Source: Tamarix chinensis (lineage: Eukaryota; Streptophyta; Magnoliopsida; Caryophyllales; Tamaricaceae). Taken from it: a stretch of 64,000 nucleotides of DNA. The DNA is taken from positions 35,772,318 to 35,836,317 of the forward strand of contig CM060175.1 in assembly GCA_030549775.1 (NCBI GenBank), written 5' to 3'. A program made the position numbers and the translations under genes. Under the pieces are notes generated by a model, which did not search any database, was not told where the DNA came from, and was given only the letters and a program-made list of their open reading frames with translations. Positions 34,718 through 44,447 of this stretch are shown here, in pieces (within the stretch, counting starts at the first letter, position 1; each line of letters opens with the position of its first letter).

Positions 34718-35028
34718 AAGTATATAATATACAATTTCAAAATAAATTGTAGAGAAAGGAGGAAAATGGCCAGAAAACGAAATTGAAGACCGGCATCACC
34801 ATTTGAACGAGATGAACTCGTGCGATTAGAGAATTTTTTTTTAAAGAATTCATAATTGAGATGCAAAAGATGAAGATGACTTTTTTTTTGTCAGAGAAAT
34901 ATAGCGTGTATCCTTTGATTAGGCTAAGTCGTGATTTTATCTAATTTCACTGGTTCTATGTTTTTAATCGAACGATTCGGAATTGTTCCTACGTATGTAT
35001 TTTAATATAAGTTTGTACCAGATCCCTT

Positions 35029-35032
<4 letters not shown>

Positions 35033-35072
<40 letters not shown>
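35033..35072 (+). repeat. (TA)n microsatellite
   Basis: About twenty TA units immediately right of the TIR element; a shorter run lies on its left. The target of the insertion was a TA repeat, which may have expanded since. Confidence 0.9.
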
Positions 35073-35077
<5 letters not shown>

Positions 35078-35734
35078 TGTACTAATGTGTTACTTAGTTA
35101 TTTTCCTAGCTAACATGTTACATGTTTTAAATGAGGCTGCGATGATCTATGATTTATATGGTGAGTCGATGACCAAGTGTATATTCATTATGGACCTATT
35201 CCAAGTTTGATGATATGCATAGTGGGAAAAAGCAAGAATGGTGGCCATTTTAGGGGAATTGTTGGTCATCATTTATTTCGCTAACTACTTTCATAATTTT
35301 TGGTTGTAGCTGATATTTTTGTTTTTGTCTTTTTATTTGGTTTTGATTTCCATTAAATTTACTACAAATTTGTATTTTATATTACCTTGAGTTAAAAATA
35401 AATTATGTATGTTTCTTTATTATAATTAGTCTTAGAAGCTAGTGTAAGTGGCCCATTAGCATCTATTTACATTAGTTGTGATACCCTCATTGTGTTTATT
35501 TTCCACATATATATATTTTTTTTTCCTATTTTTATAGTCAATTATTTATGAAAAATGGGGGTGAGTTACAACAATATTCTAAATGCTATAAATCTAGGGA
35601 TGCTATGATACCTGAAGTGTAATAGCACACAATTCCCTTTCAATTTAGGACACCTAATATATAAGTATCTATAGCCACTAAGAATCATGAAGAACAATAT
35701 AGAGAAGATGCAGGGTTAAATAGGATACTTAGAC

Positions 35735-36030
35735 TAGAATACCCTAAAAATAGTGGTGGACAATAAAAGCTTAAAAATATTTTTAAGGCTACCTATATCC
35801 ACGTAGTATTCCTTAATTTCAGGAAACTTATCTATAAAAAACTTTATAGTTAAGTGCGATTAACCTGAAACAACTTTTTATAGGTGACCTCCTAGGAAGT
35901 TTCTAGGGATGCATATGTGTTGATAAAAATTAGGATAAAAAATATTCAAATTGACTTATAGGAATAACCATCAATCTTTAAGGGGATTTAGAGTAACTAC
36001 TTGTGACCCTTGTGAAGCCAAAGTGTTAGA
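35735..36030 (+). repeat. TRIM 5' LTR
   Basis: TAGAATACCC...AAGTGTTAGA. It aligns end to end with the 3' LTR through GAAACTTAT.TCTA, TTAAGTG(C/T)G, GA(C/T)..CTCCTWGGAAG and TTAGAGTAACTA/TTAGAATAATTA. Confidence 0.85.
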
Positions 36031-36032
36031 AA

Positions 36033-36044
36033 TGGTATCAAAGC
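36033..36044 (+). other. TRIM primer-binding site
   Basis: TGGTATCAAAGC, one mismatch from TGGTATCAGAGC (tRNA-iMet), two bases after the 5' LTR. Confidence 0.9.
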
Positions 36045-36163
36045 AAAACCATAACTGTAAGCTGAACTTGGATGATCCATTGAGCCACCTAGCGAGGTAA
36101 TTCTTGGGATAGATTGTAATGAGACAATCTATGGCCAAGGCATATAGAGGACAATGCGTTATT

Positions 36164-36176
36164 AAGTGGGGATAAA
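36164..36176 (+). other. TRIM polypurine tract
   Basis: AAGTGGGGATAAA immediately before TGTAATAACC of the 3' LTR. Confidence 0.8.
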
Positions 36177-36472
36177 TGTAATAACCCCAAATTAGTCAGG
36201 GACGTTAGAGGCGTAAAAAAATTTATAAGACTATATATATGAAAAAGGTATGCCTTTTTTTCTTGAAACTTATATCTAAAGATTTCCATATTTAAGTGTG
36301 TTTTATCTAGAGAAAGTTATGATGGGCAATCTCCTTGGAAGCTTCTTGGAATGTATCTAAGTTAAAAATGCTCACATTTAAAAAACACATGTATTGATAT
36401 ATATGGTAAGTTATCACTCTTAAAGCACTTTAGAATAATTATCTATAACCCTAGTGAGGTGGGGGTGTTACA
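36177..36472 (+). repeat. TRIM 3' LTR
   Basis: TGTAATAACCCC...GGGGGTGTTACA, 296 bp, the same length as the 5' LTR. Confidence 0.9.
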
Positions 36473-37115
36473 GAGACACCTAAGAAAAATCGCCAAATGA
36501 AATTGATGGCTAAAACTCGTCTCTAAGGTACCTACTTCTAAAGAGCAACCATTCCCAACCTTGAGATCTACTACTTTAGTTATTAATATTTTATTAAGTA
36601 GTGAAAAAAATGTCACATAACACACACATGATCGTAATTACTTATAAAATCATTTTCCTTATAATTCTAATTATTCAAATTGAACCCTAATTTTAATGGG
36701 TTAATGCAAGGCCAAGAGTCAACACAAAGGTGTACCTAAAAGCCTACCGAAGCTATCCTTTCTCTAATTATTAAACTATTAGGCATAGTTATTCTCAAAT
36801 AACTAAAAGATCCTTAAACTTTAATATTCTAAATTTTAAATGTTCCAAAACTAGACCTAATTACAGCTCCACAATTTTCATGGAAAGGCGAAAAGAAATT
36901 AAAAAGTAAAATATTAACATCTATAATTTTTCAAAATAGAAAAAGAACTATTTTGCTCTTACACATGAATTAAGCATCCAAAATCCTAAACATGTAAATC
37001 TAACATACCATAAGTCATATGTTTCATACTTAACCTTATATGTTTCATATTAGGCACACATTTAGGAAAGAGAAGCATGTAACATATAATAGAAACAATC
37101 ATCATTATTTGTGTT

Positions 37116-38431
37116 TGAAGATCACGGTTATCAAAACTAGGATGTTTGGTAAGATATGGAGATTAAAGATAAAGAAATAAAATGAAAAAAATAATAAAGA
37201 CTACTAATTATGATTTCAAACAATAGAAAATAAGCTTAGTATCAAACATCGGTTACAATTCCACTATACATTAATAAATCAATCAAACATATATTAGAGT
37301 GCTCAATACGTTAGGAACAATTAGCCTAATTTAAACTTTAATCTCCTTCAGTAATTAAACTTCATTCTCAATCGAATATAGTGATTTATTTTCTTGGTGA
37401 TAGATACAATTTAATTCAATAAGAACAAGTTAATTCTAATGATCTCTAAAAATCACCAATCTACTTTCCTAAGTTTTGAATTCCCATTCAATTGCTTATT
37501 TCTAGATTAATCTTCACCTTTAAGTTCTTTGATTAATTACCTATGTCTAGTGAAATTGGTCATCAATTAATTTAACAAAATTTGAAGTCTAACAATTAAA
37601 TAATGTAAGGCTAATGATTTCAAAAGCAATGTAGTAAATACATCAATAAACAATTTAATCAAATCTAATTCTAGAACAAAAGACTAGTCACGCATAGTTG
37701 AAACCATTAAAAAATTTAAAATATATATATATATTGGAAAAAGAAAAATAGAAAGGAAAAATAGTTGAATATATTGATGAGATAAAATTGATATACACCA
37801 ATTATTTAAGATTCAATAGCATGTGAGAAATCTAATCTAGAGTTCTTTTAAAATTCAAGAGAGAAAAGGGGCTAAAGAAGAGACAATAGAATAAATGGTG
37901 GAAACGTGGCTATAAGAGAATATTTAAAATGGAGGCTCCCCCAAAACGCTATGTCATGCCCCTCCTGTATTAAAAAATTATAGCATTTTAAAGAAGGCCC
38001 ATTACTAAAAATTGTGCATCACTCTATGTTAGAATCTTGTATTTGATAGATTTTGGTAAAATGATCGTAAAATCTTTTACCAGAGAGGAAATGAGGTGAT
38101 CGTTGATTCGTTAGAAAGCTAATAAATAGATCTACAACTTTTATTCATTAAACTTCTCCAAATTCATATTGAATATTTGTAAAAATGCTTAACTTTTCTA
38201 ATCAAATGAAATTTCCTCAATAATTTAATAAGGTCATATCCATGCTACGCTCATATTACCTCATCTTAGTCTAGTTTACATCCATTGAGTGCACCTACAA
38301 AACAAACTATTAAGGGAAGTCATATCCATAAAACTAAAAAATATCTAATGATACATATTGAAAATCCATGGAATCGAATATAAAACAAGAATGAAAAACA
38401 TCCCAAAAGTAGTTATTTTACCAATATATCA
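37116..38431 (-). repeat. Athila-like 3' LTR
   Basis: It begins (minus) TGATATATTGG at 38,431 and ends near 37,116. It matches 58,023-59,335 along its length: AAGATCAYGG, ATAATTCCACTATA-like, TTGATTAATTACC, TCTAATCTAGAGTTCTTT, GGCTCCCCCAAA, CTTCTCCAAATT, TTACATCCATTGAGTGCACC and CATCCCAAAAGTAGT. No coding content. Confidence 0.8.
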
Positions 38432-38446
38432 ACTCCCCCATGCTTG
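38432..38446 (-). other. Athila-like polypurine tract
   Basis: The minus strand reads CAAGCATGGGGGAGT immediately upstream of the LTR start TGATAT. Confidence 0.65.
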
Positions 38447-39711
38447 AACTATTTATTGTCCCTAAGAAACTCATGCATGAAAAAGCTCATAGGGAAATTT
38501 ATTGGTGCAAATGGAATCCCATTCTCAAGAAATATTATTTTAGGAATCACATCATACCAACTCAAGCCAACTCTCCAAGACCAAAACTCTATAAAATGCA
38601 AAGCATAATTCTTGAAAATATTTTAAAATGACATGCTAAGGAAACAAGTATAAATTTATTGTTCAATTATTAAGTTAAAAATCATGCAAAGAGTAACACA
38701 CTCAAGAGAAACATTCATAGTGGGTTGCAAAAAACTGTATACAAACTCATTTAAGAAACAAAGTTTCTTACCGACAACCTCACTTTAGGTGCTCATATCT
38801 TGTGTTTATTTATTTGAATCTATTTTAATGTTTTGCTCAAGTCCTCACACTTATGAACATGTGCGCACATATGCTTGCACTGCTTCTCTATTCTCCTCTA
38901 CTAAAATACTAAGAACACACAATAATCAAGATATCTTATTCAAGGATGTAACGGGGCTAGAAACTAGAAGGTTAGGACAATAGTTTTGGGGAAGTAGATC
39001 AAATAGTCTAGTACCAATAAAGTATATGCAAGAACAGTAATACAAGATTCTTGTACTTTATTCAACCATCTTCTCTTTCTCTCTTTTTCATCACTTTTTT
39101 CCATTCTCATTTCATCCTATTTTTTCTTTTCTTCTTATCACCCTGAATTCTTTGGCATTGGAAACAATCCTAAAAATTCTTATTAAAATTTTCCTTTCTC
39201 CTTATTCACTTTTATTCTTTCACCGTCATTTTTTTTCTTTTACTCTTTTCTTATTCTTTTTTTTTTCTTTGACAATGGCCATTCACTTTTACACACCTCC
39301 CTAATTCTTATTTATTCATCATCTTCTAAAGCACCTAGTATAGATTGCTTGACACCTCTTAGTTCTATACTATGGTAGGGATAATGAGAATCGGGTTTCA
39401 AGTGTAGGTAATTGAATAGAATAGGCCAAAGCACAAAAGGGTTAATAAAGGATATAATGTTAATGTTAGGCTGTTTGGCTAATGTAAGTAAGAAGAAAAG
39501 AAGCTTTGCCTTTATCATTTTATAGCATACCTTAGTCATATGTTAGTATTAAGGCTCAAAATCTAACTCAAGGTCCAAAATAATAGCTAGTTCTAATCCT
39601 TTAACTCGTAGAACAAGTGAGCATATAGGTCATCCACAATGAATCTCACAAAATACTATATAACCCATTTTCTAGAAACCCTAGTTATAACCAAATAATG
39701 AGTGTATTAGT
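38447..39711 (-). other. Athila-like 3' untranslated region
   Basis: About 1.26 kb without a domain, between PPT and the start of LTR J. It contains the phrase GTAACGGGGCTAGAA (38,949-38,963) and a CT/T-rich block (39,060-39,260, A/G-rich in element sense) of a kind often seen in 3' UTRs of Tat/Athila elements (from memory). A short plus ORF at 38,440-38,631 is not a gene. Confidence 0.5.
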
Positions 39712-40660
39712 TGTAATAATTATAGTAGGATATTTGGTAATAAATATATTGTTAATATGTGTGTAATTATTATGTCTTATTAGAAATAAAATTTAATTAA
39801 GTTAATAATTTACTAGAGAGTGTGAATTAAATTTAAACTTAGGTTCTTTCTTAACTAGTAACTATTTAATCTGGTAAACCCTTAAATTTGGTAACCTAAT
39901 AGTTATACCCGAATATTCCTACCCAAATTTTCACCTAGATAAATTACCCTAGCCCACTAGACTCCTTTGAATATTTCCTTCTCCGCTACTCCTACAAGTC
40001 ATCACCCTAGACTCCACCTATATCATACTTCCTTCTCCCCCAAGCTTTCCTCCCTTTATTTTTTTCTTCATCTTTTTGCATGCTATCCTCTTCATAATCA
40101 TTCTCTCTCTTCTTTTTTTATCATGCCTTAAACCCTAGTAGCCTATATTCACCACTTTTTCTCGAACACCCTCATATAAGAAGCCATCGTTCAACACCAT
40201 TTCTTCACCTTCTTTTTTGTTTATCTACAATGCACCTTTCCATTGGTCTCCATTCCTTGCCATTGGCCACCACCACCAATCCCTCACCTCCTTCACTAGT
40301 AGCTCCTACCGAAACTTCCCAAACACCAATGCACAACTTCATCAATGTAAACCCCTCTCCCTCATGCAATTGATCCCTCTTCCTTATCTTTGGCCCTTCC
40401 CACTAAAACCACCACCACACCACCTACCAAAACAATAATTCCTGCTCATTTTCCTTTGGCTAAAACCAATGTTCCACCCCTCGTCTCTTTGGCGAGACCC
40501 ACCAAAGCCCTACCACTTTCCCCTCGACCAACTTTGTAGAAGCTTCCCTCTTTTGCTACACTATCTTCCATAGAATCTCCTCCACCATCTTTGGTTTTGC
40601 CACCTTCTCCTTCTCCCTTTACGTCACTTTTCAATACCATTTCCCCCTCTCCTCACCAGA
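39712..40660 (+). repeat. Gypsy LTR start J, truncated by D
   Basis: TGTAATAATTATAG... followed by AT-rich sequence and then a pyrimidine-rich tract from about 39,950 to 40,655, the layout of A-family LTR starts. It stops where LTR D begins (40,661). No continuation was found to the right of D/E, so the remainder is deleted. ORFs at 40,217-40,640 are tract artefacts. Confidence 0.5.
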
Positions 40661-41282
40661 TGTGACACCCCAAAATTTACAAGAAAATTTTCATTTTTAT
40701 AGAAAACCATGCACTAAAAATGGGGGATGCTACCACCGTGATCAATAAAAGATTGACCCCTACTCTATCTCATACTAATGATAAGGCTAAAGATACACAA
40801 TTTATTAAGATGAATGATCAACAAGAACCATAATAGTTCAATAATCATTAATAAAACTAGTGTATGCAATGTTAAGGTCAATACATGAACGAAAGACAGT
40901 ATAAATATTTCCCGCTATAAGAAAATAAAAACTATAAGAAAAATAGAAAATGTCAAATCCGAAGAATAAGCTCTTGGACCCCACACTAGGTACATTAGGC
41001 AATCACTCAGCCCCACCCAAGGCATTATATGCATAGAAATCATCAAAGGTATCACAGACTCAAAAGGGGTCATTGCTCATGGGAATGAGCAGCACCCATG
41101 AAAGGGGTGGTTAGTATACTACAAATTAAGTAATGTAACCATATGGCTAAGACAGACCATAAAATTAAAAAGGCAGGTAATGCATGCACTAAGTCAGTTA
41201 GATTAGGCACCATTATTAAGATTTAGGCCATTTATAACATCATTACACATTTCTCAAATTATATCCACATGTGTACGTAAAC

Positions 41283-41410
41283 TCCACTATTATAGCGGTG
41301 GTCAAGAAACACTACTCTAGGGACGAATGCACCTAGCCATTATTATAGCCAATGGATCAATTCCAAGTTGAAGAAAGCTTTTAGCCACTATAATAGTTGA
41401 TGGAATGGAA
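41283..41410 (-). repeat. Hairpin-unit array in LTR D
   Basis: Three clear units: CCACTATTATAGCGGTGG (41,283-41,300, a near-perfect inverted repeat), TATTATAGCCAATGGATC (41,341) and CCACTATAATAGTTGATGGA (41,385). Same type as in A, B and C but on the other strand. Confidence 0.6.
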
Positions 41411-42620
41411 ATAATCCTAACCTGGGCCCAACTCAAAAGTCTTTTACTTTAAGAAATTAGTGTTTTATTCGTATCCTATTCCACAAGTAACCGATAACCA
41501 AACATACATGCCCCCAATAAACTTCCTGACTCTTTATCAATCTTTCACCCTAGACGTCCTGAATGACCCAACTCTATAGCTTGGGACCTCTACACTCCCA
41601 AAGAATCCAAGACCCCTTTTTCTCCTTCCACCCTCTTCACCATGAATATAAAATCCCCCATACATGTAGGTCAAGGGCTACTTCCCCATTTCACCACCTA
41701 TGCTCACCATCTCCTACTAGGGTTACACTCTGAAACCCTAATCTGACTTGTGTGGCCTAGGACTCTCTTTCTCCTATATAGCCTATAATTCCCCTTGACT
41801 CCAACGCAATCAATCCACTTAAATACCTTCTAACATCAAAACCCCACTCTCCAACTTTCAGATGTGATAAGAAACCCTAGTTAGTCACCCGAAAACCCTA
41901 ATACCCCCTCTTTTCTTTTACAACTTCCCTTCACACACAAGCTCCGTCCTCCTTTTCACTTAAATCTCTTTCTTCATGTGACACACTCCTAATCTCAACC
42001 TAAATTCCAACGAACCTCTATAATTCTCTCCTAAAACCTCTATACTTAAGGTTTTGCCCTAAAAAACCTAGTTAGACTTCCATGCATGCTTCCACTAACC
42101 CCTATACTATCTCCTTCCCAAATACTCCAATCACCCAAAATACTCTTTCCTCCTCATGTTAACCCTCAAAATAACTTTTCCCATGTAAGGTTTTTTCCAT
42201 GCATGGACTAAACACCCCATGCAAGCTTCACACTTCCCATGCAAGATTTTTACCCTAACCCTTCATTATATTACTATTTTCCTTTATTTTATCACCATAT
42301 GACATAATAAACATAGGCTTTCTCCCACTTCTTCTTACTCACTCCACCCACTTTATTTCTTTTAGATCTCCACAACCACTTAAATCCTCCTAAGGCCTCT
42401 AAGCATGCATGTCTTACCATAACAACCATACATAAGAACATGTCATACATAACAAGTCATATCACCCATATTACAGATATTATAAATCACGAAGAACATA
42501 TCTTAGCTCCTTGCAAGGCAAGCTGCACTACACATATATTTAGTTCACATTCACATATGAATACACAATATATATAATTACACTTATTAGCACATAAATC
42601 ATAGCAAACCTAGGTGTTAA

Positions 42621-42675
42621 CTATATCCTTACCTAATAAGACACCGTGCTTGGAGCACGAATCCTATGCCTCCTC
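42621..42675 (-). promoter_or_regulatory. Conserved exon-like module of LTR D
   Basis: On minus: TGAGGAGGCATAGGATTCGT, GCTCCAAGCACGGTGTC, TTATTAG and GTAAGGATATAG. It is preceded by TTTTTTATAG, a plausible 3' splice site. GT of the donor is at 42,632-42,631. Confidence 0.5.
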
Positions 42676-44212
42676 ACATGATGGATTTGGTTAAAAACCT
42701 ATAAAAAATGGAACATTAAATTATTTAACCTTCTTCCTACCATTTTTTCCTTTTCTTTATTTCCCTAACTAAATATTAGTACTAATAATAATGATAATAA
42801 TAATAATAGCAATGTTAATAATAGAAATATATTTAAAATAAAATATACTAAATAATTACAAGGGATAAGGGCATAACTAGAAAGGGATAGCAGGTAGGGG
42901 TGGCAATGGTAGTGCATGGAGGAGGCGGTGGCAGCATATGATGGTAGTGGTAGTGGTGATGGAAATAAGAGGTTTTAGGGTTGGAATAGAGGAGAGGAGA
43001 TAGATTTTCTAGGGTAGTAGGTTTTTTAGGTTAGAGGAGGTCGTCATGGTAGTAGTGGTGTCTCAAGAGGATGGCGTAGACAACGATTATAATGGTGGCC
43101 AAGAGGGAATGAGAGAAAAGGAGGAGGAAGGAGCAGAAGGAATAAGGAAGGTAGGGGAATGTTTTTTAGGTAGGAAGGGAGGCAATGGAGGTGATGGTTG
43201 CGACATAGGATGACATAAGCAACGGAGATGGTGCAAAAAGGGTAGCTCAAGATGCCCACTTTGTACAGGTTGGGAGAGAAAAATATTGGGAGTTAAGGGT
43301 AGGAAGGCCTCATTCGGAGGAGTATTATGTGTGATAGAGGAAAGGAGGGTGTGGCAATAATGGCAAGGCACGAGGGTGACGGAGGTGGAGAATGAAGAGG
43401 CGATGCGAATAGGGTTGGGGATGGCTTTAGAATGGAGGAAAAGAGGGGAATTGAGGCACAAGGGGGTGTATATAGAGAAGATGGTTGGGGGAAGTGGACA
43501 AAGGAATGATGAGGATAAGGGGAGGGGTAGTTGGTTGCCTACCGACACAGCTCACATGATAGGGAACTAAGAGGGGGATTTGCAAGGTTGTAGGGGGTTT
43601 GGTGGGGGTATTAGTGTTTCATAAGGGAGGGGAGTAGTGTAGGGTTGTACCAGCTGCACGTCCTACATGTCAGGATGAAGGAAGAGAGAAACGAGGTTGC
43701 GAAGCAGCCATGTTTGTAGCTTCAATCGATGGGGCGGGGAGGTTAAAGACTGGGGTAGAAAAGGAAGAATAAAAGAAAAGGAGGGAGAAAAGGGGGAAAA
43801 GGGGGGATGGTATAGCCATTGGGTTACGCGAGGAAAAAGAAAAAGAAGGGAGAGTGAGATGAGGAAAGGAAAAGAAAGGAGAGGATATGGAGAGGGGGTT
43901 TTGGCCCATGTTGGGCATGGGGCAAACCAGTGATGGAGGGAAGAAAGAAGAAAAGGAAAGTAAGAAAATTAGAAAGGGAAGGATGAAAAGGAGAAGAAGA
44001 AAGAAAAAAGAAAAGAAAATTAAGGTGGTTGGATAGTTTAGGATTTTTTTATTTATTTGGGAAATAATAAATATTAGTGATAATAATAAAATAGTTTTTC
44101 ATTATTAATTTAGAAATTATTATTATTATGATTTACTTAAAATCTATTTTTTTAGTATATTATTACATCCTCCCCTAATTTAATCCCTACATTATTTTGC
44201 TCCTTTTTATGG

Positions 44213-44213
44213 C

Positions 44214-44262
<49 letters not shown>
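44213..44262 (-). repeat. (ATT)n microsatellite in LTR D
   Basis: About sixteen uninterrupted ATT units close to the LTR start. Confidence 0.9.
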
Positions 44263-44263
<1 letters not shown>

Positions 44264-44358
44264 CATTATTTTATTAAAAATAGTATATTTAATTAAACCT
44301 TGCCCAATACTTATTATTTTATTTTTAATTCCTAAAATAGGATTTTCGGGATATTACA

Positions 44359-44373
44359 TCACTACCCCTTTAA
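44359..44373 (-). other. D polypurine tract
   Basis: On minus TTTAAAGGGGTAGTGA directly precedes TGTAATATCC of the LTR. Element E has the closely similar TTTAAGGGGCTAGTGC before its LTR. Confidence 0.75.
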
Positions 44374-44447
44374 AGAAAGACTTTGTTCTTGATGTCACTG
44401 GCTTAATTTTTGGAGGAGGGAATAGGGAAATGTAGTTCTAGGGAAAT

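Larger units (their letters stand above)
34204..35031. mobile_element. TIR DNA transposon (828 bp) carrying a gene-like exon, in a TA repeat
   Basis: The terminal inverted repeats match over at least 52 bases with only about four mismatches, and the first 38 bases are identical (GGGAAGGGATCTGGTACAAA...). Looser pairing continues for 20 more bases. Both ends abut TA-dinucleotide runs (34,193-34,203 and 35,032-35,072), so TSD length cannot be read: it could be TA, or nine bases of the run as for Mutator. No transposase is encoded. Long GGG-starting TIRs and a captured exon suggest a Mutator-like non-autonomous (Pack-MULE-like) element; a MITE using TA targets is the alternative. TIR identity implies a much younger age than the LTR relics. 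Confidence 0.75.
29203..35570 (+). mobile_element. Solo LTR N, containing LTR B and a TIR transposon
   Basis: Starts TGTAATACCCCA and ends ATGGGGGTGAGTTACA, flanked by a perfect 5-bp TSD ACAAT (29,198-29,202 and 35,571-35,575). Removing LTR B and the TIR element leaves about 2.5 kb. Host H3 sequence is continuous across it. A TATA box (33,115-33,122) lies in its middle, and a pyrimidine-rich leader-like stretch follows. It has gypsy-type LTR ends but matches neither the A nor the E/F family in its body. No internal domain: solo LTR. Confidence 0.8.
35735..36472 (+). mobile_element. Complete TRIM (738 bp) inserted in H3
   Basis: Two LTRs of 296 bp each (35,735-36,030 and 36,177-36,472) flank a 146-bp internal region with a PBS right after the 5' LTR and a PPT right before the 3' LTR. 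No coding sequence. TSD TAGAC (35,730-35,734) / GAGAC (36,473-36,477), 4 of 5. The 3' LTR keeps canonical ends (TGTAATAACCCC ... GGGGGTGTTACA); the 5' LTR ends have decayed. This is the definition of a terminal-repeat retrotransposon in miniature, mobilised in trans. LTRs differ at many sites, so it is old. Confidence 0.9.
29140..37115 (-). repeat. Third H-family LTR (H3), interrupted by N and a TRIM
   Basis: H3 is recognised in three pieces: about 29,140-29,202, 35,571-35,734 and 36,478-37,115. The left piece (GAGGATACTAAGATACTTTA then TTCATATTGGCACATGAAGG) matches H1 at 1,921-1,976. After N, the text continues with ACAATATTCTAAATG (H1: CACAATATTATAGT). ACACCTAATATATAAGTAT matches the H block at 2,065, 4,785 and 5,065. 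After the TRIM, the GAGATCTACTACTTTAGT..TTAGTATTTTATTAA block matches H2 near 5,230-5,270. Sequence before 29,140 may belong to it but is too diverged to say. It is truncated or interrupted at 37,115 by the Athila LTR. Confidence 0.6.
40661..44358 (-). repeat. D 3' LTR (3,698 bp, A family)
   Basis: On minus it starts TGTAATATCCCGAAAATCC and ends AATTTTGGGGTGTCACA. In element sense it has an ATT microsatellite near the start (44,213-44,262), the pyrimidine tract (about 44,040-42,880 on plus, purine-rich there), an ATT tract (42,778-42,832), the GGAGGCATAGGATTCGTGC module (42,675-42,621), and the ATAGTGG-type array (41,410-41,283). Confidence 0.85.

Noticed and set aside
34983..35210. 75-codon ORF starting in the TIR element
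   Set aside because: Most of it translates the TIR and the TA repeat (Tyr-Ile run).
35472..35570. Possible tiny 99-bp LTR (TGTGATACCC...GAGTTACA)
   Set aside because: Its right end is the end of N, confirmed by the ACAAT TSD; the TGTGATACCC on the left is a chance match inside N.
29140..37115. H3 as an independent complete element
   Set aside because: Only LTR-internal blocks are seen; no PBS, gag or second LTR, and neither terminus could be fixed.
43044..43933. ORFs up to 153 codons on both strands
   Set aside because: Pyrimidine/purine tract of LTR D; low complexity, no domain.
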